50,909 bases of DNA from Streptomyces lateritius (GCF_014649715.1 NZ_BMTO01000010.1:1-50909), one strand, 5' to 3'; numbered from the stretch's first letter, positions 24,521-33,272 are shown. The notes: a model not told the origin generated them from the sequence alone. Numbers and translations: made by a program.

Positions 24521-25291
24521 CTAGTTTTTGCGTGCGGTTACCAGAGCAAAGGAGAGGAACTCTCCGCCGTCTGCGGTGAGCATGTCGATGACCGGCTGGT
24601 TGGCGCTCTGGCCGTCCGGCTGATGCTCGGCGCACGCCTGGGTCCACAGCAGCCAGTCCTGCCAGGCATCCTGCTGTAGCCGCGCGGACGTGACCTCCAC
24701 CAGTTCAGTGATCGCCCACTGGAAGCGCCACCACTCCGCCGTGTGCCAGGCGATCGCTTCCCAGCCCACCACGTCCTTGATGTGGGACGGGATGGCCCCG
24801 AGATCACGGACTTCCCGTGTCATGGCGGGAGTCACCATGGCCAGTTGTCCGCCAGGGCGGAGAAACCGGACCAGGTAGGGCAGGTAGCTGTCTGCCGTAC
24901 CGAAGTACTCGAACGCGTCGACGCTCACGATGGCGTCAAAGCTCTCCTCCTCGAACGGCAAGGCGTGCGCCTCCGCTCGCACAGCCTCCACCTGATCGCC
25001 GACACCCGCGTCGGCGAAAACGGCTGCCGCATCCTCGGGGGCGATCCACAAGTCGGCCGCGACGACCCGGGCGCCATATTCGCGGGCTAGGAACACCGAC
25101 GTGGCGCCCTTGCCGGAACCGAGGTCGAGAATCCGCATCCCCGGGCGCAGATCAAGGTCCTGGGCGAGGTCCTCCAGCATCCACAACGGGTTCGGCCCCA
25201 TGGCGAGGTTGAGCAACCAGCCAGGGTCATAGCGGGAGGAGCGCGGATAGCGGTCCGGACGTACGAGATCATTCAAGGCAGTCACGAGCAC
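24521..25291 (-). CDS. SAM-dependent class I methyltransferase
   Basis: 256 residues from a GTG start (25291; GTG 25282 is an alternative). The SAM-binding core is clear: motif I MRILDLGSGKGATSVFLARE, acidic VVAADLWI after beta-2, AEAHALPFEEESFDAIVSVD for motif II, FLRPGGQLAMVTP for motif III. The C-terminal part (EWWRFQWAITELVEV) resembles methyltransferases acting on small molecules. The substrate is unknown. It stands alone: the gap of 200 bases to the left is empty and the Tn3 transposase remnant lies directly upstream of its start, so its promoter may be disturbed or supplied by the insertion. Confidence 0.87.
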   Translation of the reverse strand: MLVTALNDLVRPDRYPRSSRYDPGWLLNLAMGPNPLWMLEDLAQDLDLRPGMRILDLGSGKGATSVFLAREYGARVVAADLWIAPEDAAAVFADAGVGDQVEAVRAEAHALPFEEESFDAIVSVDAFEYFGTADSYLPYLVRFLRPGGQLAMVTPAMTREVRDLGAIPSHIKDVVGWEAIAWHTAEWWRFQWAITELVEVTSARLQQDAWQDWLLWTQACAEHQPDGQSANQPVIDMLTADGGEFLSFALVTARKN

Positions 25292-25356
25292 GAACCCAAG
25301 CCGATCATCGCTCCGGGCACAACCCGGTTTCGCCTCACTGCTTCGACTCCCCGCCC

Positions 25357-26091
25357 ATGTGCAGGCGCGGCAACAGTCGATCCCGGCCCTCGGGACTGGT
25401 GGGCTCGCATGTTGATGTATCGCGCATCTCCGACGCGCGGCTGTGGCGGACGAACACCGCGGGCGACCACGGACCGCTCCAGCCGGTGTTTAAGCACACC
25501 GTTCGCCTCGACCGCGTCCGTGCGCACTGGGGCGACATGCTCCGCGTGGCCGGCTCCCTCACTCTGGGCGAGGTCCACGCCCGCGACCTGATCCGCCTGC
25601 TCTCCCGAGACGGCAAGCCCACCGGACTGGGAGACGCCTTCGCGCAGTGCGGGCGGATCTACAGGACCCTGCACCTGCTCCAGTTCGTCTCCGACGAGGG
25701 ATACCGCCGAATGGTCGAAGCCCAGCTCAACGTCACCGAGGCCCGCCACCGCCTCGCTCGGAAGATCTTCTTCGGGTAGAGAGGTGAACTGCGCCAGCAC
25801 TACCGCGAGGGCATGGAGGACCAGCTGGGCGCGCTCGGCCTGGCCCTGAACGCTGTGGTGCTGTTCCACAGCCTTTACCTCGACGCCGCCGTCAAGCAGC
25901 TGGCTGCCGACGGCTTCCCCGTCACCGACGAGCTCCTCGCCCGCTTGTCCCCGCTACAGTACGACCACATCGACTTCCTCGGCCGCTACGCCTTCACCCG
26001 GCGGCCCGCAGTACCGGGGCGGCGCGAGCTACGCGACCCGCACGCAGACGACGAGCCGGACGACCGCGATGACGGGCGGAGCAGGCCGTAA
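25357..26091 (+). mobile_element. Tn3-family transposase, C-terminal third, broken by an in-frame TAG
   Basis: The frame reads GSHVDVSRISDARLWRTN, VRLDRVRAHWGDMLRVAGSL, ARDLIRLLSRDGKPTGLGDA, FAQCGRIYRTLHLLQF, EAQLNVTEARHRLARKIFFG, then TAG (25777-25779), then RGELRQHYREGMEDQLGALG, LSPLQYDHIDFLGRYAF and an acidic tail. This is the end of a Tn3-type DDE transposase (normally about 1000 residues). The TAG replaces one codon without shifting frame. The N-terminal two thirds and the inverted repeats were not found. It is a dead remnant. Confidence 0.85.
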
Positions 26092-26267
26092 GGCTGAGGG
26101 GGCGGTGCGGAACAGCCACCATAGATAGCGCGCCGCCTTGACTTCTCCGGTCAGCTGATGACGAGCCTCACCAGTACCGTCCTTTGAGTAGGACGGGGCC
26201 AACAAGGAGACAGCGGGATTGGCGGTGCCGATTGAGACCGCGCGTGAGCCGGACCGGCGCGAAGTGG

Positions 26268-27140
26268 CTATGCGTCCGGTTTCTTCAGGACCTCGATCAA
26301 GCTGGTCGCGCTGTCGTCGGCATGGCCGGCTGCTGTGCCTCGCCGGAAAATCTCCAGGACCGCCGACGGTAACGAGGTGTCGACCCGCGCATCCTTGGCG
26401 GTCTGCAGGACATGGTCGACGCTCGCCACACCCATGGCGAGCCTTTCGATGTCGCCCGGGTACTCACCCGCGTCGATCCGCTGTGTGTAGAAGGCCAGGA
26501 AGTCTGGCATTCCTGACATAACGGATGATGCAGACGGCAGGATCTCCTCGGCCGAGACGCCGTGGGCATTCCCCAGTGCGAGGGCGTGCAGCCAGCCGAC
26601 CACCGTCGTCCAGAACAGGTCCATCCCGACCTGGTAGTACAACGCCGCCAGCCCTGGGTCCTCGCCGCGGTAGTCCGTGCCGGTAAGCACCTCCAGAGCC
26701 TCCCGGTGCGCGTCGAATACCTCCTTGGGCCCGCTGTAGAAGGTGCAGAACCCGGGCTGCCCGATGCCCGGGGGTGAAGCCTGCACACCTCCGGTGAGGT
26801 ACCGGGCGCGGTGTCCTGACGCCCACCGCGCAGCTCTGCGGGCACTCTCGGGCGTGTCCGAGCTGAGATTGACGAGGACCCGGCCGGACAGCGCATCGGT
26901 GGCCGACTCAAGGACGGCATACATCGCGTGGTGGTCCGTCAGGCTGAGGATCACCAGTTCGCTCGCGGCGAGCGCGCCGTGGACCGTGGCGGCCCGGTCG
27001 GCTCCCTCGTCCGCCAACTCGTCCGCCTTGCCTGCAGTCCGGTTCCAGACGGTGACCCGGTAACCCCTGCCGAGGAACGCGCTCGCCATCGCACGCCCCA
27101 TCGGTCCGAGCCCAATGACCGTTACATCGCGCTTGCTCAT
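26268..27140 (-). CDS. Imine-reductase-like NADPH oxidoreductase, with the catalytic Asp
   Basis: 290 residues from ATG 27140 (GAGGGG upstream). The N-terminal Rossmann fold has VTVIGLGPMGRAMASAF and VWNRT, an Arg/Thr pair typical of NADPH use. The C-terminal half is the all-helical dimerisation domain of imine reductases and beta-hydroxyacid dehydrogenase relatives (GLAALYYQVGMDLFWTTVVG, then HALALGNAHGVSAEEI). D174 sits where many imine reductases have their proton-donating Asp. The beta-hydroxyacid-dehydrogenase Lys is absent. Likely role: reduction of a cyclic or acyclic imine; the substrate is unknown. It follows a similar gene (27333-28223) on the same strand, 192 bases apart, both divergent from an HxlR regulator. 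Confidence 0.85.
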   Translation of the reverse strand: MSKRDVTVIGLGPMGRAMASAFLGRGYRVTVWNRTAGKADELADEGADRAATVHGALAASELVILSLTDHHAMYAVLESATDALSGRVLVNLSSDTPESARRAARWASGHRARYLTGGVQASPPGIGQPGFCTFYSGPKEVFDAHREALEVLTGTDYRGEDPGLAALYYQVGMDLFWTTVVGWLHALALGNAHGVSAEEILPSASSVMSGMPDFLAFYTQRIDAGEYPGDIERLAMGVASVDHVLQTAKDARVDTSLPSAVLEIFRRGTAAGHADDSATSLIEVLKKPDA

Positions 27141-27332
27141 AACACCCCTCAACATCACATCAAAGCCTGAATGTCTTTCCGGGTGAGGTTTGAACGTGCC
27201 GTTCCCTCACCGAACGACCTGTGCCGACACCTTCGAGGCCGGGTGGCCGCCGCAGCCTGTCGCAGGCGGCGTGACGGTGACCGAGATCATGGACGGATCC
27301 GCGGGAACGCGCGCCTCGGGACAGCTGTCGTA

Positions 27333-28223
27333 TCACGCCTTCTGCGCCGGCTTCCTGAGTACTTCCGTCAGGGCCGAGATGCTGTGGTCGCCGTGACCCG
27401 CCGCAGCCGCCCGCTCCACCAGGTCGTGCAGCGGAGCGAGCCAGGCCACGTCGACGTTCGCCTCCTTGGCCAGTTCCATGTCATGGGCCGCGCCCGCGAG
27501 GAAGAGGTTCACGGAGGAGGCGGTATCGGTGTAATCACCGCCGTCGATTTCCGTGGCGTAGACCGGCAGCAGAGACTTGATCATGTCCAGCCACTTCCCG
27601 GCGAACCGCACCATGCTGCTCGCCTCCAGCCCACGAGCCTGAACGGCCGCGGCCCCCTGGAAGAAACCGACGAGTGCGGGCAGCAGCATCGCGCCCACGG
27701 CCATCTCGTACAGGGCGGCGAGGTCGGTCTCATCTCCGAGATGGACGGTGTCGCCGCCCAGTACCTTCAGCGTCGTCTCGTACTCGTCGAACACCGTCTT
27801 GTCTCCGCTGTAGTACAACAGCGTGTCCGGCGCTCCCACGGCCTCCGGCACGTTCTTGACCGCTCCGGCCAGAAACCGGGCGCCACGGCCGGTCGCCCAA
27901 TCGGCCATGGCGCGGGCGGCGGCGGGCGAACCGCTGTTCAAAGTGACGAGGGCACGCCCGGACAGCGCCGCCGCAGCCGGCTCCAGGGCGGAGCGAGTGT
28001 CTTCGAAGGTGGTCAGACACGTGATGATCAGCGGGCTCGCCTCGACCGCGGCCTCCACCGCCCGGGCATGGACGGCGCCCTTGGCCACTAACGGTGCGGC
28101 CTTGGCCGGCGTGCGGTTCCACACCGTTGTCGGGTGCCCCGCGTCGGCGAACGCTCCGGCCAGCGCCCGGCCCATCGACCCCAGCCCGACGACGGTCACG
28201 GGTGTGGGGGCATCCTTGGTCAT
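27333..28223 (-). CDS. Imine-reductase-like NADPH oxidoreductase lacking the usual catalytic acid
   Basis: 296 residues from ATG 28223 with GGAG 7 bases upstream. The Rossmann motif VTVVGLGSMGRALAGAF and VWNRT match its neighbour, as do LLYYSGDKTVFDEYETTLKV and the helical C-terminal domain. Where the neighbour has Asp (D174), this protein has Ala (A178, in LYEMAVGAMLLPALVG), and no Tyr replaces it. It may use another residue, act on a different substrate or act as a partner subunit. It is the gene next to the HxlR regulator, and the 158-bp divergent gap holds repeated GTACCYACA boxes, so redox or electrophile control is likely. Confidence 0.85.
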   Translation of the reverse strand: MTKDAPTPVTVVGLGSMGRALAGAFADAGHPTTVWNRTPAKAAPLVAKGAVHARAVEAAVEASPLIITCLTTFEDTRSALEPAAAALSGRALVTLNSGSPAAARAMADWATGRGARFLAGAVKNVPEAVGAPDTLLYYSGDKTVFDEYETTLKVLGGDTVHLGDETDLAALYEMAVGAMLLPALVGFFQGAAAVQARGLEASSMVRFAGKWLDMIKSLLPVYATEIDGGDYTDTASSVNLFLAGAAHDMELAKEANVDVAWLAPLHDLVERAAAAGHGDHSISALTEVLRKPAQKA

Positions 28224-28332
28224 GCGTCACTCCAGTCAGCAGTCGGATGGTTGAGCAGCCACGCAATCGCCGATCAGCGCGTCAGGCGCGGCTCCCAATT
28301 CCATTCTGGAAGCCCCGCACACATTTGATCAA

Positions 28333-28360
28333 GTACCTACAATTCTGTTCGGTACCCACA
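28333..28360. promoter_or_regulatory. Direct repeats GTACCYACA, candidate HxlR operator
   Basis: GTACCTACA (28333-28341) and GTACCCACA (28352-28360) repeat 19 bases apart in an AT-richer gap between the divergent reductase and HxlR genes. HxlR-family proteins commonly bind such paired boxes near their own promoter. Confidence 0.45.
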
Positions 28361-28381
28361 CTTTTGTCAGTAGGAGTTCTG

Positions 28382-28714
28382 ATGACCAAGCGGACCTATA
28401 TCTGCGGGCTCGACGCCGCCATCACCGTCATGGGCGGTAAGTGGAAGGGGCTAATCCTGTTTTCGCTCGGCGAGGAGGGGCCGTTGCGTTTCGGAGAATT
28501 GAGGCGGGCGGTGCCCGGTATCAGCGAAAGGATGCTGATCCTTCAACTCCGGGAGATGGAGGCCAGTGGCCTGGTGCACCGCGAGGTCTACCACCAGGTC
28601 CCGCCCAAGGTGGAGTACTCGCTGACCGAGTTCGGCAGCTCCCTCAACACGGCACTCGCACCGCTCGGGGAGTGGGGCGAGGAGCATATGGAGCGCATCG
28701 AGGCCATCCCCTAG
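28382..28714 (+). CDS. HxlR-family transcriptional regulator
   Basis: 110 residues, a full-length HxlR (DUF24) winged helix: C9 in TYICGLDAAITVMGGKWKGL, GPLRFGELRRAVPGISERML, ILQLREMEASGLVHREVY, VPPKVEYSLTEFG. The N-terminal Cys is the residue that senses electrophiles or oxidants in related proteins such as YodB and HypR. ATG 28382 has AGGAG 6 bases upstream. It is divergent from two imine-reductase-like genes and probably controls them. Confidence 0.92.
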   Translation: MTKRTYICGLDAAITVMGGKWKGLILFSLGEEGPLRFGELRRAVPGISERMLILQLREMEASGLVHREVYHQVPPKVEYSLTEFGSSLNTALAPLGEWGEEHMERIEAIP

Positions 28715-28917
28715 CCAGTCCTCCATTCCTCCGGCACGTGACGCGCCGGAGGAACCTCTCGGACACTCTCGTGTTCGAGAATCGACCGATTCCGCAACAA
28801 GATCAGTAAGCGGCGGACCTGCGGCCGGAACGGCTACGGAACGAGTGCGAGAAACGGAGTCAAAAAGACGGTGTGCGCGAGAACTTGAGAGCCACCGTTC
28901 TCTGTACGATCCCGCGG

Positions 28918-29595
28918 GTGAAGACGCCTTCGGACGGCGACACCGCCGATCTCCTCGCCCCGGTCCCCGCAGTGCGGGGCGCGCTCGTCGGGGTACGCCC
29001 GCGTCTCGACCCACGGACAGTTGCTCGGATGTCCCGCCTCACGCTGCCGCCCGCCGTCATCACCCATGACCCGGAACCGCTGCATCAGCACCGTCGGCTC
29101 GCGATGGTCCGCCGGGTCCTCAACGACGACTCCTTGCCCATGCGGGCCAGGGTCGCCGCCGCGCTCGTTCTCCTCTACGCGCAACCCGTCAGCCGCATCG
29201 TTCGCCTCACCATCGACGACGTCACCGACGACGAGACCACCGTCACCATCCAGTTGGGAGACCCCGCCGTCCCCGCTGCCGGAGCCCGTCGCCGACCTGA
29301 TGCGGGCCTACATCCAGTCCCGCCAGCACCTGCCCTACGCCAGCAGCCGAAGTTCACAGTGGCTCTTCCCCGGCCGCCAGCCCGGACAGCCGATGACCCC
29401 CGTCAGCCTCCAAGTCCATCTGCGTGAGATCGGCGTCCCGCCACAGCGCGGCAGGACCTCCGCGATCCGACAGCTCGTCCTCCAGGCCCCGCCCCCGTCA
29501 TCGCGAAGGCACTCGGCTATCACGACAAGACCACCACCCGCCTGGTCACCGAGGCCGGCGGAACCTGGAGCCGATACGCCCCCGGCGACCACTGA
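28918..29595 (+). pseudogene. Tyrosine recombinase/integrase-like gene with two frameshifts
   Basis: Three consecutive pieces in two frames form one product. The first has HQHRRLAMVRRVLNDD, MRARVAAALVLLYAQPVSRI and VRLTIDDVTDDETTVTIQLGD. After a shift near 29265 comes LPEPVADLMRAYIQSRQHL, SSQWLFPGRQPGQPMTPVSL and RTSAIRQLVLQAP. After a shift back near 29493 comes VIAKALGYHDKTTTRLVTEA, then GGTWSRYAPGDH and a stop. This matches the C-terminal half of integrase-like proteins common in Streptomyces accessory regions. It cannot give a single intact protein. Confidence 0.75.
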
Positions 29596-29644
29596 GGAGT
29601 GTGTCGTCCCCGATGGGGCCACGTGTCTGTCAGCCCTGCTCGAT

Positions 29645-29947
29645 ATGGTCCGCATCGCAGCCAGCCGCGGAGGGACTCTGACGACAACGTTTGACGAGCT
29701 CACCGCCTGGGCCGGCACCGGGAACGTTACAAGGGCAGACTCGGCAGTCGTGTCGAGCTGGCAGATCCCCGAGGAACAGAAAGCACTACTGGTTGATGTC
29801 GGGATCCCCATCGTTGATCAGTTGATCGAGTACATATCGTTCCAGGTGGAAACAGCTCCAGTACTCCAGACGTCAGACGGCAGGTCGCTCTACCGGCTCT
29901 CCCAGAACCGCCATGGCGACCTCGTGCCCGGTCCTGGAATGGTCTGA
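29645..29947 (+). pseudogene. Fragment resembling a SUKH-type immunity protein
   Basis: 100 codons from ATG 29645: FDELTAWAGTGNVTRADSAV, SSWQIPEEQKALLVDVGIPI, VDQLIEYISFQVETAP, then LYRLSQNRHGDLVPGPGMV. The pattern resembles the first half of SUKH-4-like proteins, which protect against toxins of the polymorphic or contact-dependent type. No ribosome site is clear and it ends earlier than the family usually does, so it is probably truncated. It lies in a region of other broken mobile genes. The family call is tentative. Confidence 0.4.
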
Positions 29948-30105
29948 ACGTGCTGGACCGTCGCCTGGGCGAGCACCGAACCGGACGACATCGCCCGCAT
30001 CGACAGCCTCACCGCCACTCCCGCCACCACCCACTGCAAGTGAGCCGCCCCGTGACGGTCCCGTCTCTCCGATCACGCTGGTAGCCCGGGAATTCAGCGA
30101 CCGCG

Positions 30106-30141
30106 GTGGGGTCCTGGAGGGCATTGCTTCCAGGACCCCAC
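30106..30141. terminator. Strong bidirectional hairpin terminator
   Basis: A 13-bp perfect repeat (GTGGGGTCCTGGA / TCCAGGACCCCAC) with a 10-base loop ends 5 bases from the stop of the GNAT gene (30146). It also lies downstream of the SUKH-like fragment, so it can serve both directions. Confidence 0.75.
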
Positions 30142-30145
30142 GCAA

Positions 30146-30661
30146 TCAGCGCAGATCGCGGTCCGGGTTCGAGATCCTGAACTTGACTACGTTCTCCCCG
30201 GTCGTCCAACGGCGGAAGCCGGCCTTCTCCAGTACTCGGACTGAGGCCGGGTTCGACAGTTCCACGTCGGCGGACACAGTGTGGACATCTGGCAAGGTAA
30301 GGGCGAAGTCGGCGAGGGCCTTGGTGGCCTCGGGGGCATAGCCTCGGCCACGCCGGGAGGCCACGATGCCGTAGCCGATCTCAAGGACCCCCTCGCTGGG
30401 CGGCCAGAACAGGCCGATGGAGCCCACCACCAGGCCGCTGTCGCGCTCGATGACCAGACGGTGACCGTAGGGGCCGAGCCAGTCGGGATACTGCTCGAAG
30501 AGGCCCGCGACCACGCGATCGCCTTCGGAGGGAAAGTCGTCCGCCCAGTGCGAGGACCAGGTGCCGTCGAGGACCGCGGTGGCCTCGCTCCTGGTCCAGG
30601 GCCGCAGAACGAGGCGCTTGGTGACTACGTCGGCGTGGACGGGTGAAGAAGAGGAAGACAT
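30146..30661 (-). CDS. GNAT-family N-acetyltransferase (RimJ/RimL-like)
   Basis: 171 residues. The GNAT fold is shown by VVTKRLVLRPWTRSEA at the N-terminus, VVGSIGLFWPPSEGVLEIGY for beta-4, the acetyl-CoA loop SRRGRGYAPEATKALADFAL, and NPASVRVLEKAGFRR near the end. This is the Acetyltransf_3 pattern of RimJ/RimL-like enzymes, which acetylate protein N-termini, amino acids or antibiotics; the substrate is unknown. ATG 30661 has GGAGAG upstream. The gene is a single unit bounded by a terminator on one side and an IS5-family remnant on the other. Confidence 0.9.
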   Translation of the reverse strand: MSSSSSPVHADVVTKRLVLRPWTRSEATAVLDGTWSSHWADDFPSEGDRVVAGLFEQYPDWLGPYGHRLVIERDSGLVVGSIGLFWPPSEGVLEIGYGIVASRRGRGYAPEATKALADFALTLPDVHTVSADVELSNPASVRVLEKAGFRRWTTGENVVKFRISNPDRDLR

Positions 30662-30908
30662 GTGTCTCTCCTGGTCGTTGAAACGACCGGCCGCGCTCTG
30701 TTATCGCACGGGCCGGATGAGGGCATGCTGATGACGGCCAACGGCAGCCATATTCATCAACCCCCTCATCCCGAGATCACGCGTCTGTCGTGCTGGCGTG
30801 AGGGTAGTAGCCCCTCCTCGGCCGGGGCAACTCCTTTCCGGGCTGCTGACCGGGGCTTTCGCTCGCTGAAGGTCGTATCCCTTCGCGCGGCGGCTCGTTG
30901 CTCTGATC

Positions 30909-31790
30909 ATGCTCAGCAGAGGGAACCTCAGCAACGACGAGTGGGCGGTCCTGGAACCGCTTCCGCACCAGGGCAACAACAACCGGTGCGGCCGGTGGCG
31001 GGACGCCCGCCAGGTGATCAACGGGATCATCCATCGACTCGGCACCGGCTGCCACTGGCGCGAGCTACCCGAACGCTTCGGCCCGTGGCAGACCCTGGAA
31101 GAAGCTGCTCCAGCACGTCCAGGCCGACGCCGACGCCACGGGCGACATCGACTGGAATATCAACATCGACTCCACCTCGATCCGCGCCCACCAGCACGCC
31201 GCAGGGGGCCCATGAAGACCCGCCGCCGGCAACGTCCGGTGCTTCGAAAGGGGCCGCGTAAAGATCAGTTCACCCTGCAGGTGCACATGCGCCCGCGCCC
31301 GTTCCCGGCGGGGGCGGTGCTCCAGGCGAAGCCCTCGGCCGCTCGCTCGGCGGGTTGACCTGCAAGCTCCACCTGAGTGCGGACGGCAAGTGCCGCCCGC
31401 TCTCCCTGGTGATCACTCCGGGGCAGCGGGCGGACTGCACCCAGCTCGAGCGAATCATGGACGAGATCCGCTTCCCCCGGCGCGGCGTCGGCAGGCCACG
31501 GCGGGTCCCGGAGAGCGTCGGCGCCGACAAGGCATACAGCAACGGCGTGATCCGCGCCTACCTGCGGCGACGCGGTATCCGGCACGTGCTCCCGGAGAAG
31601 AGCGATACCACGACGGCCCGCCTGCGCAGAGGTTCACGTGGCAGCCGACCCGCCCACTTCGACAAGATCCGGTACAACCAGGAACACTGTCGAGCGGGCG
31701 ATCAACAGAATCAAGCACCTCCGGGCGGTGGCCACTCGCTACGACTGTGAGGATGTTCGGTGCCGCTCCGGGCGGTGGTCTGACTCGCGC
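30909..31790 (+). mobile_element. IS5-family transposase, multiply frameshifted
   Basis: Pieces in several frames assemble into one IS5-type transposase. LSNDEWAVLEPLPHQG, DARQVINGIIHRLGTGCHWR and ELPERFGPWQTL come first. A second frame gives HVQADADATGDIDWNINIDS and SIRAHQHAAG. From 31355 comes LTCKLHLSADGKCRPLSLVI, DKAYSNGVIRAYLRRRGIRH and VLPEKSDTTTARLRRGSRGS. Then NTVERAINRIKHLRAVATRYD. At least three frame changes are needed. Terminal repeats were not identified with confidence. Confidence 0.85.
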
Positions 31791-31835
31791 TACGACTGGC
31801 CCTGGTGCCTTGCGTTTGATCTGCAATGCATGGAG

Positions 31836-31867
31836 GGGCCCTGGTGCCGTACGGCACCAGGGCCCCG
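31836..31867. repeat. 32-bp perfect palindrome at the end of the IS5-family remnant
   Basis: GGGGCCCTGGTGCCGT is followed at once by its exact reverse complement. Part of one arm (GGCCCTGGTGCC) also occurs at about 31798. The palindrome could be a terminator, a recombination end or a target used by the element. With no loop it would form a cruciform or an imperfect hairpin. Confidence 0.6.
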
Positions 31868-32702
31868 AAGGAACTTCTACACCACGTGCCGACCGTGATA
31901 CCGCGCCGGCCTTTTGTGTCCGCGTACCCGACCCAGTTGCTGCCGGGAGCGCGGGGATCGCGGTTGCTTGACCGGAGACCACCTCACTATCGATGTCCTG
32001 CGGTACCCGGACTCGAGACTTCCGTCCGGGCGATCCTGATGGTGCTTCGTTCCTCCGTTCTTCCCTCGGTGATCAACTTCCTACCATCGGGGTACTGCGT
32101 ACTGCGGGCGATGCGAATAGCTCAGCGACCTGTGACAGCGTCACTCTTCGGCAGCCAGCCCCGTCGCCCATCCTGCGTCTGCTCTGGCTTAGAACCCCAC
32201 TGCCGAACTTCCCGGTGCGCGCGCCCGCAGCCCGACGCCTTCACCGAGGTACCGCGTACTGCTTCACTGCTGGGTACTACGAACTGCACTCACGGGTACC
32301 GCAACTGCCATGACCGCGGCCCCGCTGATGGCGGCCCCTGATCACTGCGGGCCACTCGGTCCGGCCGTCAGCCCCGTCGCCGTCCTGCAACCACCCTGGC
32401 TTCGGAAATCCACCGCCGCACCGTCCTGCAACTACGTGTACTGCTGCTACTGCTTGCCGGCAGTTCGTCTCTGCCAGGCCCTGCTGTCTTTCTGGGCTAC
32501 GAGAGAAACCATAACCACACCACCACCCAATGTCTACTCCAGCCACGATAGATTTTTGTGTGTCCGGCAGTGAGGTAATCAACGTCGAACAGTGACGCGC
32601 GTGAGGTACAGCGCGGTCACACCGGGGTAACCGCTGCATGTCGGGGCGCATGCAGCGGACATGGCGGAACGGGCATGGGCGATCCAGAGACCAGGGGACC
32701 TG
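31868..32702. other. AT-richer non-coding region with scattered TACTGC/TACCGC repeats
   Basis: No gene was supported. Between about 31990 and 32560 the sequence is visibly less GC-rich than its surroundings and repeats TACTGC (32093, 32100, 32257, 32439, 32448) and TACCGC (32250, 32297). It is probably imported or decayed DNA. The right end must hold the promoter of the ATPase gene at 32703. Confidence 0.4.
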
Positions 32703-33092
32703 ATGGACACGATGAGCGTCGACGTCGCGACCGACCGCCCCGCCGGGTCCGCCGCCGTGGCACGTGACAGCGCCCGGTTCTTCCTCGAAGGGCTCGTGCC
32801 CACGCTCGCATCCGAGGCCGCCGACACCGTGCTCCTGGGGGTCTCGGAGCTCGTCACCAACGCCCTTCGCCACGGCGGCGGCACCCGCACCCTTGACCTG
32901 ACGGCCAACCCCGGCAGCATTGAGGTGGCCGTGCACGACTACAGCCCGCACGTCCCGCGCATGCGCACCCCAGACCTCAACGGCGGCACCGGAGGCTTCG
33001 GCTGGCCCATGGTCAACCGACTCGCCACAGCGACCGCGGTCACCCGCCGGGCGACCGGAGGAAAGCCCGTGCGCGCCCTACTCCCCCGGTAG
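32703..33092 (+). CDS. Anti-sigma-type ATP-binding protein (HATPase_c_2, SpoIIAB/RsbW-like)
   Basis: 129 residues from ATG 32703, chosen for AGGGGA 6 bases upstream; the frame is open to 32661. The GHKL fold shows the N-box LLGVSELVTNALRHGGG with E and N, VAVHDYSP for the G1-like box, and GGTGGFGWPMVNRLAT for the G2 box. Streptomyces has dozens of such single-domain kinases, some binding sigma factors and others phosphorylating anti-anti-sigma proteins. No partner gene is adjacent, although a sigma factor gene lies 275 bases downstream, convergent. Its target is unknown. Confidence 0.88.
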   Translation: MDTMSVDVATDRPAGSAAVARDSARFFLEGLVPTLASEAADTVLLGVSELVTNALRHGGGTRTLDLTANPGSIEVAVHDYSPHVPRMRTPDLNGGTGGFGWPMVNRLATATAVTRRATGGKPVRALLPR

Positions 33093-33152
33093 CGCTGAAG
33101 CGCAGGGGACGGCCGGGGCACCGGCCCTGCCGCCCCTGGAGCGCTCTTGCCC

Positions 33153-33272
33153 ATGACTGCTGTCAACGCGGCCGAGCCCGCTCGTTGCTGTGGCCAGGAG
33201 CTGTCCTCGCTGCTCGGCGGCCTCGACCAGTCAACGTGGCGGGACGAGGGCACTGCCCCCGGCCTGGCTTGA
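33153..33272 (+). other. Unrecognised 39-codon ORF
   Basis: It reads MTAVNAAEPARCCGQELSSL then LGGLDQSTWRDEGTAPGLA. It lies in the 270-base gap between two convergent genes. The composition is plausible for protein but there is no ribosome site and no family was recognised. Confidence 0.2.

Noticed and set aside
32560..32700. A SigB-like promoter before the ATPase gene (GGGGTAA at about 32623)
   Set aside because: A matching GTTT -35 element at the proper distance is missing.
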